DNA of 64,000 nt from Symbiodinium natans (lineage: Eukaryota; Sar; Dinophyceae; Suessiales; Symbiodiniaceae): the NCBI GenBank assembly GCA_905221605.1, contig CAJNDS010002817.1:128121-192120 (forward strand), given 5' to 3'. A program made the position numbers and the translations under genes. Below, in pieces: positions 33,501-45,500 of the stretch. Position 1 is the first letter of the stretch, and each line of letters begins with the position of its first letter. The notes beneath the pieces were generated by a model. It was not told the origin of the DNA and did not search any database. It saw nothing but the letters and a program-made list of their open reading frames with translations.

Positions 33501-36500
33501 AACCCTAAACCCTAAACCCTAAACCCTAAACCCTAAACCCTAAACCCTAAACCCTGCACCCTCGGGGGCTTCAGGCACTTGGCCACGGGCTCCCGAGTCG
33601 TGCACTTGCTCTCCGCAGTGCTGAGCTCAACTGACTCCGAGGAGCCGGGGGCTTCCAGGGCACCGTGGTTTTGGGGTTTGGGGTTTAGGGTATTGGTAGG
33701 GTTTAGGGTTTAGGGTTTAGGGTTTAGGGTTTAGGGTTTAGGGTTCAGGGTTTAGGGCAAGTTTAGGGTATGGGGTTTAGTTTAGGATTTAGGGGGCTTT
33801 GCTTGAAGCCTCAATTCGGACATGACTCCGAGCCGGCCCGAGTGCTTCGAGGGTTCCTAGGGTCCCAAAAAGCCGTAGTTCTCGAGTGTCTTAAACCGGT
33901 TTAGGGTTTAGGGTTTAGGGTTTAGGGTTTAGGGTTTAGGGTTTAGGGACGGAAGTGGCCCACGTCTTCATACGACTGCGCTTTACACAACCTGCCGAGC
34001 ACCCCCTACACCCCTAAACCCCTGAACCTCAACCCCCCGCTCCTCCAAAACCCTAATACCTCGGCCCTAAACCCCGGTTTAGGGTTTAGGCTTTAGGGTT
34101 TAGGGTGTCTAGGGTTTAGGGAAGCTCTACACCCTCAACCCTGAGCCCTAAACCTTAAAACCAAAACTCCAAAACCCCAAAAACCCAAACCCCAAACCCG
34201 AGGCCCTTTTCCTCAAACCCTAAACCCTAAACTTCCTCCCCCTAACCCTAAACCTTAAACCCCAAACCCTAAGCCTAGACCCCAAGCCTGAAATCCCACA
34301 CCCCAACCCCTAAACCCTAAACCCAAAGCCCCAAAACCGTAAGCCCCAAACCCCAAAACGCCAAGACACCAAACCCCAACCCCAAAAACTTCAAGCCCGA
34401 AACCCCCACACCCCAAACCCGAAGCCCTAAGCCCGAAACCCTTTTGCTTAGGGTCTTAGGGTCTTAGGGTTTAGGGTTTAGGGTTTAGGGCATGTGCGCG
34501 TGCCATTGGCCGGCAAGGTACAACACATACGCCCATCCCTTCCAGGTAGCTGGCTTTCCGTGGTTTCGTTCACAACATGCTCATGGTTCAGTCTTCGCAG
34601 AACGAGGGGTATTAGGGTATTAGGGTTTAGGGTTTAGGATTTAGGGTTTAGGGTTTAGGGTTTAGAGTTTAGGGTTAGGGACCCTAAACCCTAGACACCC
34701 TCAACCCGAAACCACGCTATGTATCAAGGAGGATGTCGCGCGCTGATCAGTCGAGTCAACTGGCATGTCGGTGTACTGAACATGAGGTAAACCCTAAACC
34801 CTAAACCCCAAGTCCTAAACCCTAAACCGTAAACCCTAAACCTAAACCCTAAACCCAAAACCCTAAACCTCAAACCCTGGGCCCTAAACCCTAATCCGTA
34901 AGCCGTAAACCCTAAGCCCTAAACACCTACCCCTGCATATCAATGCCGCAGATTATTCAGCGCCAGAGCGCGGAGCACGGCGCGAACGGCCGCCTTGAAA
35001 GCAACCAAACAAACCCAAAAACCTAAACCCTAAATCCCAAACCCCTAAACCCTAAACCCCAAACCCCTAAACCCCAAACCCTAAACCCTAAACCCTAAAC
35101 CCCAAACCCTAAACCCTAAACCCCCTAAACCTGCAGGAGCACTGCAGTCTGGCCGACCGCAAGGGCCGCTGGTCCAGCTTCGCCATCGAGCATTTCGGCT
35201 TGGGGTGTCCGGGTTTAGGGTTTAGGGTTTCGGGTTTAGGGTTTTCGGGTTTGGGGTTTGGGGTTTAGGGTTTCGGGTTTCGGGTTTTCGGGTTTGGGGT
35301 TTGGGGTTTAGGGTTTAGGGGTTTGCTTTTTAGGGGTTGAAGGGTTTATGGTTTGGGGTTTAGGGATTGGGGTTTTACGCCTAAACCCTGAAACCTCAAA
35401 CCTGAAACCCCTCAACCCTAAACCCTAAACCCTAACCCTAAACCCTAAACCCTCAACCCTAAACCCTAAACCCTAAACCCTAATCCCTAACCCCTAACCC
35501 CCAAACCCTACCCCTGTGCGCTGCAGCCGAGGCCCGAGCCGTATCCTCCAGCCAAGAGGGCACGCGCGTTGCACGCGTAAGAGCCTGAATGCTCTAGTTT
35601 CGGGTTTAGGCGCTTGGGGCTTAGGGTTTAAGGTTTAGGGTTTAGGGTTTGGGGTTCAGGTTTCGGGTTGAGGGTTTACGGACAAGAGGGCTTGCAGGGG
35701 TTTAGGGTTGAGGCTTCAGGGTGTTTAGGGTCTTGATGGCCGAGTTGTGATGCGTGCTCCTGTCATCGAAGAGGCACAGGGGCACAGAAAGCTGCGCTGA
35801 CCCCGCCGGCCGCTGTACAGCTGCGGCGAGCACAACGCTTCGGCAGGGCAAAGCATTGTTGAAGCACCGTGGGCCCCTAGACCGAAAGCTTTGATCTAAG
35901 AATAATTCAACATACCCCAAACCCATACCCCTTAAGCTACAAAAGGATAATATGAGGAGGGATTCTACCATAGCCCTGAATTTATTTTGAGGGTATGCCC
36001 AAGGGCTATGTTGAATATTTCTCAGATCCAAACCCTAAACCCCAAACCCCAAACCCCAAACCCTAAACCCTAAACCCTAAACCCTAAACCCTAAACCCTA
36101 AACCCTGAACCGCCCCGAAAGCCCTGGACCAGCAGCCATCGGTGCCAGGAGTGCCTGGCCGCCGGCGTGCGCCTCGTCACCGAGTCCGAGGCGTTTTGCT
36201 CCCGCGGTTCAGGGGTTTCAGGGTCTTAGGGGTTGTAGGGTTTAGGGGTTTGGGCTTTACTTTAAAGTTTGGGGGTTTCAGGATTTTGGGTTTAGGGTTT
36301 GGGGGTTTAGGCTTAGGGCTTAGGGCTTAGGGTTTAGGGTTTAGGGTTTGGGATTGGGGTTTGGGGTTTGGGGCGAAGGGCTCAGGATGGATGTATTTCG
36401 GGTCTGGAGTTTCAGTCCTTTTACTTGTTTCGGGTCTTGAATGAGTCTAGATTTTTGAGGTTTCGAATCTTTTGTGGGGTGTAGGGTGGGTGCTTAGGGC

Positions 36501-39500
36501 TTTCGGCGTTTTCGAAGGCGCACACCCCAACCCCCAAGCCCCAAAAACCCTAAGCCCCAAAACCCCAAAACCCCAAAACCCCCACAAGCCCCAAATCCTA
36601 AGCCCCAGAACCCCTAAACCCCAAAACCCCAAACCCTAAACCCTAAACCCTAAACCCTAAACCCCAAAGCCCCCTAAATCCTAAGCCCCAGAACCCCAAG
36701 ACCGCCAAACCCTAAGCCCCAAAACCCAAAACTAAACCCAGAAAAGCCCCGAGGACCCCAAGCACGAAGCAGCCCGCAACGGCCTCAACCCTCAACCCAA
36801 AACCCCTAAACCCTGAACCCTAACCTTCATCAACCCTCAACCCTAAACCCTCAATCCCTCAACCCTAAACCCTAAACCCCAAACCCTAATAAACCCTAAA
36901 CCCCAAACCCCAAACCCTAAACCCTAAACCCCAAACCCTAAACCCCAAACCCTAAACCCTAAGCCCTAAGCCCTAAACCCTAAGCCCTAAACCCTGAAGC
37001 TTCGGGAGGTGACGTCCGTGCGGCCCTCTTCGGGCGCAGAGCGCTTCTGCGTCCGCTACCGAAGGTGGGGTCTCCTCTACAATTGGCTTGTTTAGGGTTT
37101 AGGGTTTAGGGTTTAGGGTTGCTAGGGTTTAGGGTTTAGGGTTTAGGGTTAAGGGTTTAGGGTTTAGGGTTGCTAGGGTTTAGGGTTGCTAGGGTTTAGG
37201 GTTGCTAGAGTTTAGGGTTCAGGGTTGTTGGGGTCCAGGGTTGTTAGGGTTGTTAGGCTTGTTAGGGTCGTTAGGGTTGTTAGGGTTGTTAGGGTTGTTA
37301 GGGTTGTTGAGATTGTTGGGGTTGTTGGGGTTGTTAGGGTTTAGGGTTCTCAGATTTTGGGTGTAGGGTTTAGGCTTCGCAATTTCTAGGGTTGGCTTGG
37401 GGTTTAGCCCTGACCTAGACCCTAAACGCTAAACCCAATGTATCTTGAACCCTTTAATCCTAAGCTTTTCAACCCTGCTACGCCGTATAGGCCTAAACCG
37501 TCAACCCTAAACCCTAAACCCTAGCCCTAAACCCTAAACCCTAAACCCTAAATCCTAAACCCTAAATCCTAAATTTTAATTTCGACAGGCCTGGTGCCGA
37601 GGCCCCAGTCGAGGAGGAGATGGGCGCCGAGGCCGGGAGGGCTTGGCTCCAGAGTTTGACGAGTTTGACCCCAAACCCTAAACCCTAAGCCCTAAACCCT
37701 AAACCCTAAATCCTAAACCCTAAACCCGAAACCCCAAACCCCAAACAGGGTGCACCGGTCCCTGGGCTGGGGTTTCGGGTGGAGGGTTCAGGGGATTGGG
37801 GTTGAGGGTTCAGGCTGCAAGCTTCAAGGTTTAGGGTTTAGGGTTTAGGGTTTATTGTTGACTTAAAACGGCTTGGACCTCACAAACCCAATCTCAAACT
37901 GGTAGCGGAGCTCCAGCCCACCGTAGTGTCGAGATCGGCAGCCGAGCAACAGAGATCCGAACCCACAAGAGCTTTAGGGTTTAGGTTTTAGGGTTTGAGG
38001 CCTCAACTCCTAAGCCACCCGACCAGGAAGCCCTAAGACCCCCAATCCCAAAACCCTAACACCCCAATCCACACCCTAAACCCTAAAGCCCGAAAGCCCT
38101 GAGTTCGGGCCTCCCCGCAAGGTCCTTAAACCCCCAAGCCAGGGTTTAGGGTTTAGGGTTTCGGGCTAGGGTTTGGGGTTTAGGGTTTTACGGTTTAGGG
38201 TTCAAGGTTCAAGGGATTAGGATTATTAGGGTTTCGGGTTCAGGGTTCAGGGTTCAGGGTTTAGGGTTTAGGGGTTGAGGGTCGGCTTGTCAAGAGGCGG
38301 TGGTCGTGGCCTCCGGCGGCCTCAGCTTTGCCCGGACGTGCGCGCGGCCAAGCGCAAGTCTTGGGGTTGGTTTAGGGGGCTCAAGGGACTAGGTTTGAGG
38401 TTTAGGGTTTAGGGTTTAGGGTTTGGGGTTTAGGTTTAGGGTTTAGGGTTTAGGGCTCAAGGGATTAAATTAGGATTCAGGGGGTTCAGGGCTTAGGCTA
38501 CCGGGCTTCAAGGACGACTATGGGCTCGTTCGTGCTTAGATGTTTCTGCACTGGGGCCCGGCACCCCTGCCCTCAAACTACCGCTCCATGGCTCTGCTCA
38601 GGGTTATGTGGCTCTTAGGGTTTAGGGTTTGGGATGGGTTTGGGGTTCTTGGAGCTACGGTTTAGGATTTAGGGTGTTTTATCACGAAAGCTAGCTCCTT
38701 GGAGCTCGCGAGAGTTGTCGTTTACAAGAATTCTCTCTAGTGTTCAGCTGGGTCAAGAAGCGACTCCGACCCTTAAGTGGTCTGAAGATCAAAGAGATAA
38801 AGGGCTGTGGAGGGGAGGGGGGGGGCCCCCCCTCCCCCCCCTTATAGGATTGACAAATTCAATCTTCAGGTGTCCCCCCCCCCCCCCCCTCCTTTCAGGG
38901 TCGCCTTAATTGATTTCTGGGGAGGGGGGGGGGCCCCCCCCCCCCCCTTTTGGCCCCCCCCCCCCCCCCCCCCCTTTTCAGGCTTCCCTGTTGTCGAGCT
39001 GTAAGGCCCCGGGATGAGCATTCGAATCCGCAGCTTCCGACAGCTCTTGACCGCTGCGTGTCCCATCATGTTTCGTTTTGCTTACACCGATTCGGCAGTC
39101 CCGTCCTGCTCGGCTGCGCTGCTGCGCCCGCACTTCTCCTGCCTGACTCGAAAAAAGCTTGCTTGTCAGCCGCGTTTCTAGCTTTCGTGACCCCGATCTC
39201 AAGTGGCTCCATGTTTTTGTGGCTTTATGGCTACTGGGTTTCATGGTGTTTTGGTGTCGGGCTTTTGGGTTTAGTGTCTACTGTAGTGCTTTTCGGGATT
39301 GAGGTTGGGGATTTTCGGGTTTTGGGGCTCTGGGTTGTCCGGGATTTAGGGCTTTGGGTTGTCCGGGATTTCGGGCTAGGGCCTAGGGGTTTTAGGGCTA
39401 CTTTTTCCCGGACTGTGACAGAGTTGCCTGTGAACCCTCTACCCTGAAGAGCCGTAAGCCCTGAGGCCCCCTAGCGCCTCAAACGCCTTATGCTCGGAAC

Positions 39501-42500
39501 TCTGAAGCCCTAAACGTTCGGGCTTGCGGGTTTAAGCGGGCTTGAGGGGTTCAGGTGGGGTTAGGGGGTTCAGGGAGTTTTGGGGGGGATTTAGGCTCTA
39601 ATCAAAATCCTAGACCCCTCGGAACCTTAAAAACCACAAACCCTGCAATCCCTAAGCCTAAGCCCGAAACCTGAACCCTATACCCTAAACCCTAAACCCC
39701 ATAACCCTAAACCCCTAAATCCCTAAACCCTAAAGCCCTAAAGCCCTAAACCCTAAACCTCTAAACCCCTAACCCCCAAAACAAGACCTAAAGCCCTAAA
39801 GCCCTAAAGCCTAAAGCCCAAACCCTAAACCCTAAACCCTAAACCCTAAACCCTAAACCCTAAACCCTAAACCCTAAACCCTAAACCCTAAACCCTAAAC
39901 CCTAAACCCTAAACCCCGTTCTCCGAGGTGGCGCCACGGATCTGGCCCATGTGCTGGCAAAGGACTTGGGGCTTGAGGCGCCTTCAAGCGCTCTAAGGGT
40001 TTTTTGGTAGGGTTTAGGGTTTAGGGTTTAGGGTTTAGGGTTTAGGGTTTAGGGTTTAGGGTTTAGGGTTTAGGGTTTGGGGTCGAGGGTTTAGGGTTTA
40101 GGGTTTAGGGTTTAGGGTTTAGGGTTTAGGGTTTAGGGTTTAGGGTTTGGGGTCGAGGGTTTAGGGGTCTAGGGTTTGGGGTTTAGGGTTTAGCGCTTAG
40201 GGTTTAGGGTTGAGGGTGTAGGGTTCAGTTTTTTGGGGTCCTTGAGGGTGCTACGCGTGCTTTTTGCGCTTTTTGGGGCTTTTAGGCTTCTTAGGGCTTG
40301 TAGGGTTTAGGGTTTGCTTCTCGGGTTAAGGGTTTCCGGGTTCGAGCGTTTTGAGCTTTGGGGATCGCGCGCCTTACGGGCGTAGCAAGTTTGTGTTTGG
40401 GGTTTCGGCACCCTAAACCCTAAACCCTAAACGTGGGATGTTCCCCTTATACTAGCAGTCCTTACTAAGGACTATAGTACCCCCGAGTATAATTCCTACT
40501 AAGGACTGTTGGTATAAGGGGGAACATCCCAACCCTAAACCCTAACAGCCTAAACCCGAAAGCGTACGCCCAAAAGTTTTGCGTTTTGTGGTTTACTTTC
40601 TGCTTTCAAGGTTCGGGCTGCATTGTTCGGGGCTTAGGGTTTAGGATTTAGGGTTTAGTTTTTTTTTTTTCGGATTTAGGGTCCAGAGTTCTGAGGATGT
40701 AGGGTCTTAAGGGTTGTAAGGGTCATGGGCGTTTAGGGCTTTGTGAGGGTTTCTAGGCCTTTTAGCGCTTTTGGGGCTTCACGACTTTCAGTGCCGGGGC
40801 TTCTAGGATTGATATGGTTTGGGGTTTAGGGCTTTAGGCCTCAGAAGTTTAGGTTCGTTAGATTTAGGGCTGCAGGACCGAAAGCTGCTAAACCCCACAG
40901 CCCTGAACCCCAAGCCCCTTGCCCGAAATTCCGCGAAACCCCAAACTCTGAACCCTATACCCTAAACCAGAGACCTCAGCCCTGAACCCTGCACCCCAAG
41001 ACCCTAGACCCTAAACCCTAAACCCTAAAGCCTAAACCCTAAACCCTAAACCCTAAACCCTAAACCCTAAACCCTAAAACCTAAACCCTAAACCCTAAAC
41101 CCTAAACCCTAAACCCTAAACCCTAAACCCTAAACCCTAAACCCTAAACCCTAAACCCTAAACCCTAACCCTACACCCTAAACCCAAAATCCCAAACCCT
41201 GAAACCTAAACCCTGCACCCTAAACCCTACCTCCCAAAGTAATGGCGAGGTCACCGGTGTGCGTCCCGGACTGGTCCCGCTGGTGGTGGTTGGCATGGAG
41301 TGGACGAGGAGCATGTAGGGTTTAGGGTTTAGGGTTTGGGGTTTAGGGTTTAGGGTTAAGGGTGTAGGTTTAGGGTTTAGGGTTTAGGGTTTAGGGTTTA
41401 GGGTTTAGGGTTTAGGGTTTAGGGTTTAGGGTTTAGGGTTTAGGGTTAAGGGTGTAGGTTTAGGGTTCAGGGTTTAGGGTTCAGGCTTAGGGAGGACCGG
41501 TCCTTGAGGGTTTGGTAAGTTCGGCGTCCAAGTAAACGGTGAGATAGGGACCTCAGGCCCCAGGATAGCTTTTGTTGGGTTACAGGGGTAAAAGGGTTTA
41601 GGGTTTAGGGTTTAGGGTTTAGGGTTTGCAGGTCTTTAGCGGTTTTAGGGTTTCGGGTTTAGGGTTTACAGGGGTAAAAGGGTTTAGGGTTTAGGTGTCA
41701 GGGTCTTCGCTATGATGGCCCTTGGTGAGGAGCCTGACGGGCGTGTCCATGGAGGCTGGTGATGCTCAGCCGGGTTTTGGGAATTGAGTCTTGAGTTCCC
41801 GAAACCCCAAAACCCAAACCCCAAACCCTAAACACTAAACCCTATTTGGGTTTCGGGTTTAGTTTTTTATCATATATAAGGTTTAGGGCTACTTGGGTCT
41901 CAAAGTCTTGAGTTCCTAGCCTGGAGAATCGATGTCCAGATCTTGTGAACCCATATGCCGGCCTCGGCTAGCGTCGGGTGTCGGGTTGAGGGTTTAGGGT
42001 GTATGGTTTCGGGTTTCGGGTTGAGAGGGTTACTGTAAGGATTTGAGGGGCTGGGGGTTTTAGAGATCATGGTTTGGGGATTTAGGGTTGTTGGAGTTTA
42101 GGGTTGAGAGTCTTGTGTTTTGCTTGTTTTGTTCTTCAGGTTTTTGGGTCTAGGGTTTCGAGGCATGTAGGGTTCTAGGCATTTTGAGGCTTCCACGGTT
42201 CCACGCCGGCAGGTTCGCGCGTCCATCGGAGGTATGTCCTTTGCATGATGCCCAGCTTGGAACGGTTTAAGGTTTACTGTTTAGGGTTTACCTGGATGTT
42301 CATGGGTACTTATTAGTTCCCAGTTCTAAGTCTAGTTATATGAAACAGGTTTTATATTACTGTTATTGGTGAGTGTATATAAGGTTCCTTTTTAATATTG
42401 GTGAGTGTATATACCTGGTGTCCTTTTGGGGGTACAAGAAATATATACCCTACTTCATATCCTACCTTCGGGGACTTAGGGGACTTAGGGGACTTAGGGG

Positions 42501-45500
42501 GCTTGTAAGTGCAGGAAACATTGGGGTTATAAGTACCCTGAACCTCCAAGTAACCCTAAACCCTGAACCCTAAACCCTAAACCCTAAACCCTAGCCCTAA
42601 ACCCTAAACCCTAAACCCTGTATGAATCTACCCTGGAACCATCCTGAACCCTGAACCCTGAGCCCTAAACCCTAAACCCTAAACCCTAAGCCCTAAGCCC
42701 TAAACCCTAAACCCTAAACCCTAAACCCTAAACCCTAAACCCTAAACCCTAAACCCTAAACCCTAAACCCTAAACCCTAAACAAACACACTCCCAGGCCG
42801 TAGAAGCCCCAAGCGCCAAAAACCGAACCCCTAAACCTCAATTCAGGGTTTGGGGTTTAGGGTTTGGAGTTCAGGGGTTGGGGGTTAGGGTGCAGGGGTT
42901 GAGGGGTTGAGGGGTTGAGAGGCTTTAGGGGTTTCGGGTGTTGTGAGGGTCTTTAGGGCTCTAGGGTTTAGGGGTTTCGGGCTTAAGGATTAGGTTTTTA
43001 GGGGTTTAGGCGGTTGAGGAGGTTCCCGCAACGGGTTTAGGGTATCGGGTTTGGGGTTTAGGGTTAAACCCTAAACCCTAAACCCCAAACTCTAAACTGT
43101 GAACCCTACGAATCTTATATGAACCCTAAGCCCTAAACGTAGCGCCCAAGGTCGAACGGATCCTTTTCACGCACAAGGGCGTGAGCGGCCCTGCGGCACC
43201 TTGCTTTCGATTTCGCGGGATTGCTGGAGATGAGTTGGGGTCAGGGTTTAGGGTGTAGGGTTTAGAGTTTAGGGTTTAGGATTTAGGGGTTTAGGGTTTA
43301 GGGTTTAGGGGTTTCGGGTTCAGAGTTGTTTTTGAAGTTCTGCTGGCCGTATTCCTTTTACAGCCCTACATGACGCATAGAGTTTAACTTTCGCAACCGA
43401 TGTCCACTCCGGTCTCTGTTGAAGGTTAGGGCTCAAGGGTACTTTGGGGCTGTCGGTTTCCAGTGCCAGGGTTCCGCTGAGGGTTTGGGGTTCGGGTTCC
43501 TGCGTTTGGGTTCTGGGGCTTGCGGTTCTACTGTCTAGGGCTCTAGGGAGGTTTAGGGTTTAGGGTTTAGGGTTTAGGGGTTTAGGGGTTTAGGGCTCCA
43601 CTTTGCTGGCGATTCCGGGAGTTCGAGCCCAGGACCATGCCACGGACGTGTCTAGGGCTTCTTCGGTTCTGCAACGGGTGTAGGGGTGTAGGGGCTTCGG
43701 CCCTAGATGCTGCAACCTTCCAGCCCTTAGGGCCTTAGGGTTTGGGGTTTTAGGGATGTAGGGTTGTAGGATTTTCAGGTTTTAGGGTTTAGGGTTTTGC
43801 AGGATCAGGGCTGTTGGGGTTTAGGGTTCACTACACCCGAACCCTAAATTCCCAAAGCCCGAAGCCCAGACTCCGTTAGCCCTACACTTGGTTGCGACCA
43901 AGCCCTGAGTCCCTGTAATCTAGAACCCTTTCGGTGAAGTTTAGGGTCTAGGGTTTAGGGTTCAGGGTTTATGGTTTAGGGTTTAGGGCTTAGGTAAGAT
44001 CTGAAACGCTGACTGAACCCTGAAAGCTTACCAAGGACCTTAAAGGCTTCCACAATCTTAAGCCCCACGCCCTAAACCCTGAAGCCCAAAAGCCCCCAAG
44101 CCCCTAAACCCCCTGAAAGCCTGAACTCGCACCCCCTCAGCCTAAGCCCCCCCCCCCCCCCTCCTGATGAGAATGGTGATTGCTCAGGGTTTAGGGTTTA
44201 GGGTTTAGGGTTTAGGGGTTAGGGTTTAGGGTTTAGGGTTTAGGGTTGGTTACGAAGCGGCTGCAGGAATACTTGAGGCGATGCTTCACCAGACCTGGAG
44301 TTAGCTTCAATGAGGAAGCTTTTGGCAAGGCCCGCGCAATGGAGTCAACTGCGAACAAAGCTCACATGACAGCGGTGGAAGCATGGCAGAAATGCACGTA
44401 CTCCGGCGTCCTTTTGCAGCTGGGCTTAGAAGAGGTCCACGTTGATGCTGCGCTGCCTGCAATAGACAAACAAACGTCTTAGGGGCCCTTGACCCTAAAC
44501 CCTAAGCCCCTCAACCCTAAACCCCTAAACCCTAAACCCCAAACCCTGAACCCCTAAACCCCAAACCCCAAACCCTAAACCCTAAAACCTAAACCCTAAA
44601 CCCGAAACCCGCAACCCTAAACCCTAAACCCCACACGAGGTCCTCCAGGCGTCCTCCTTCTGGGGCCGCGGGGGCGCCGGCGAAGAGGCGCCGCTGGTGC
44701 TGGACCTCCTCCCTGCACTCACGGAGGAGCCTTGGCCGGTTTTGGGTTTAGGGTTTAGGGTTTAGGAATTTAGGGTTTAGGGTTGAGGGTTTAGGGTTTA
44801 GGGTTTAGGGTTTAGGGCTCTAGGATTTCAGGGTTTAGGGGTGTGGTTTTTGCCGTTCAGGGTTCGGGGGTGAGGTTTGGGAGAGGTCGGGTGTCGAAGC
44901 TTCACCTTTTGCCATGGTCGTAGGAACCTCTGGGGCCCGAAAACCCCAAACCCCAAACCCCAAACCCTAAACCCTAAACCCTAAACCCTAAACCCTAAAC
45001 CCTAAACCCGAAACCCTAAACCCTAAACCCTAAACCCTTAGGGCTTGGGAAACTTGCCTCTTGGATTGGAGGAGTCATCCACACAGCGCCTTGCTGTGGC
45101 AATCCTCAATGTCATGTTTGGGGTTCTTGGTAGGGTTTAGGGTTTAGGGTTTAGGGTTTATGGTTTAGGGTTTAGGGTTTAGGGTTTCGGGCGCCAGAGC
45201 CAACAAAACCTACCAATTCAGGGTCTAGGGTTTGGGGTTTAGGGTTCAGGGTTAGACCCCAAGGACCTCCTCAGCCCTCACTGTTCCCGGCCCCTTAAAC
45301 CCTCAACTCTTGACTCCAGCTTTCGCAAACTCCAACAATTTTCACAGTTCAAAGCTCAAAAGCTAGGGTGTCGAGTTTAGGGTTCGGGGGTTTAGGGTTT
45401 TAGGGTTTAGGGCTTCGGGTTTAGGGGCATGGCTGTTTGGGGGTTTAGGGTTTAGGGTTTAGGGGTTTAGGGTTTAGGGGTTTGGGGTTTTTGGGCTTGG

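Larger units (their letters stand above)
27743..36148 (+). other. Intron 7 of the flavoprotein gene (8.4 kb) hosting the ankyrin gene
   Basis: Bounded by CAGGAG|GACGAA and GTGCCAG|GAGTGC. It contains all exons of the ankyrin-repeat gene, inverted-repeat elements at 30846-30914, 32414-32545 and 35892-36028, and long heptamer and octamer arrays. Confidence 0.8.

Noticed and set aside
33798-33895. Further ankyrin exon
   Set aside because: TTTAGGG on both sides and no frame with ankyrin motif or clear AG|G borders.
38866-39069. Pro/Gly-rich ORFs at the poly-G/C block
   Set aside because: Produced by homopolymer tracts and overlapping on both strands.
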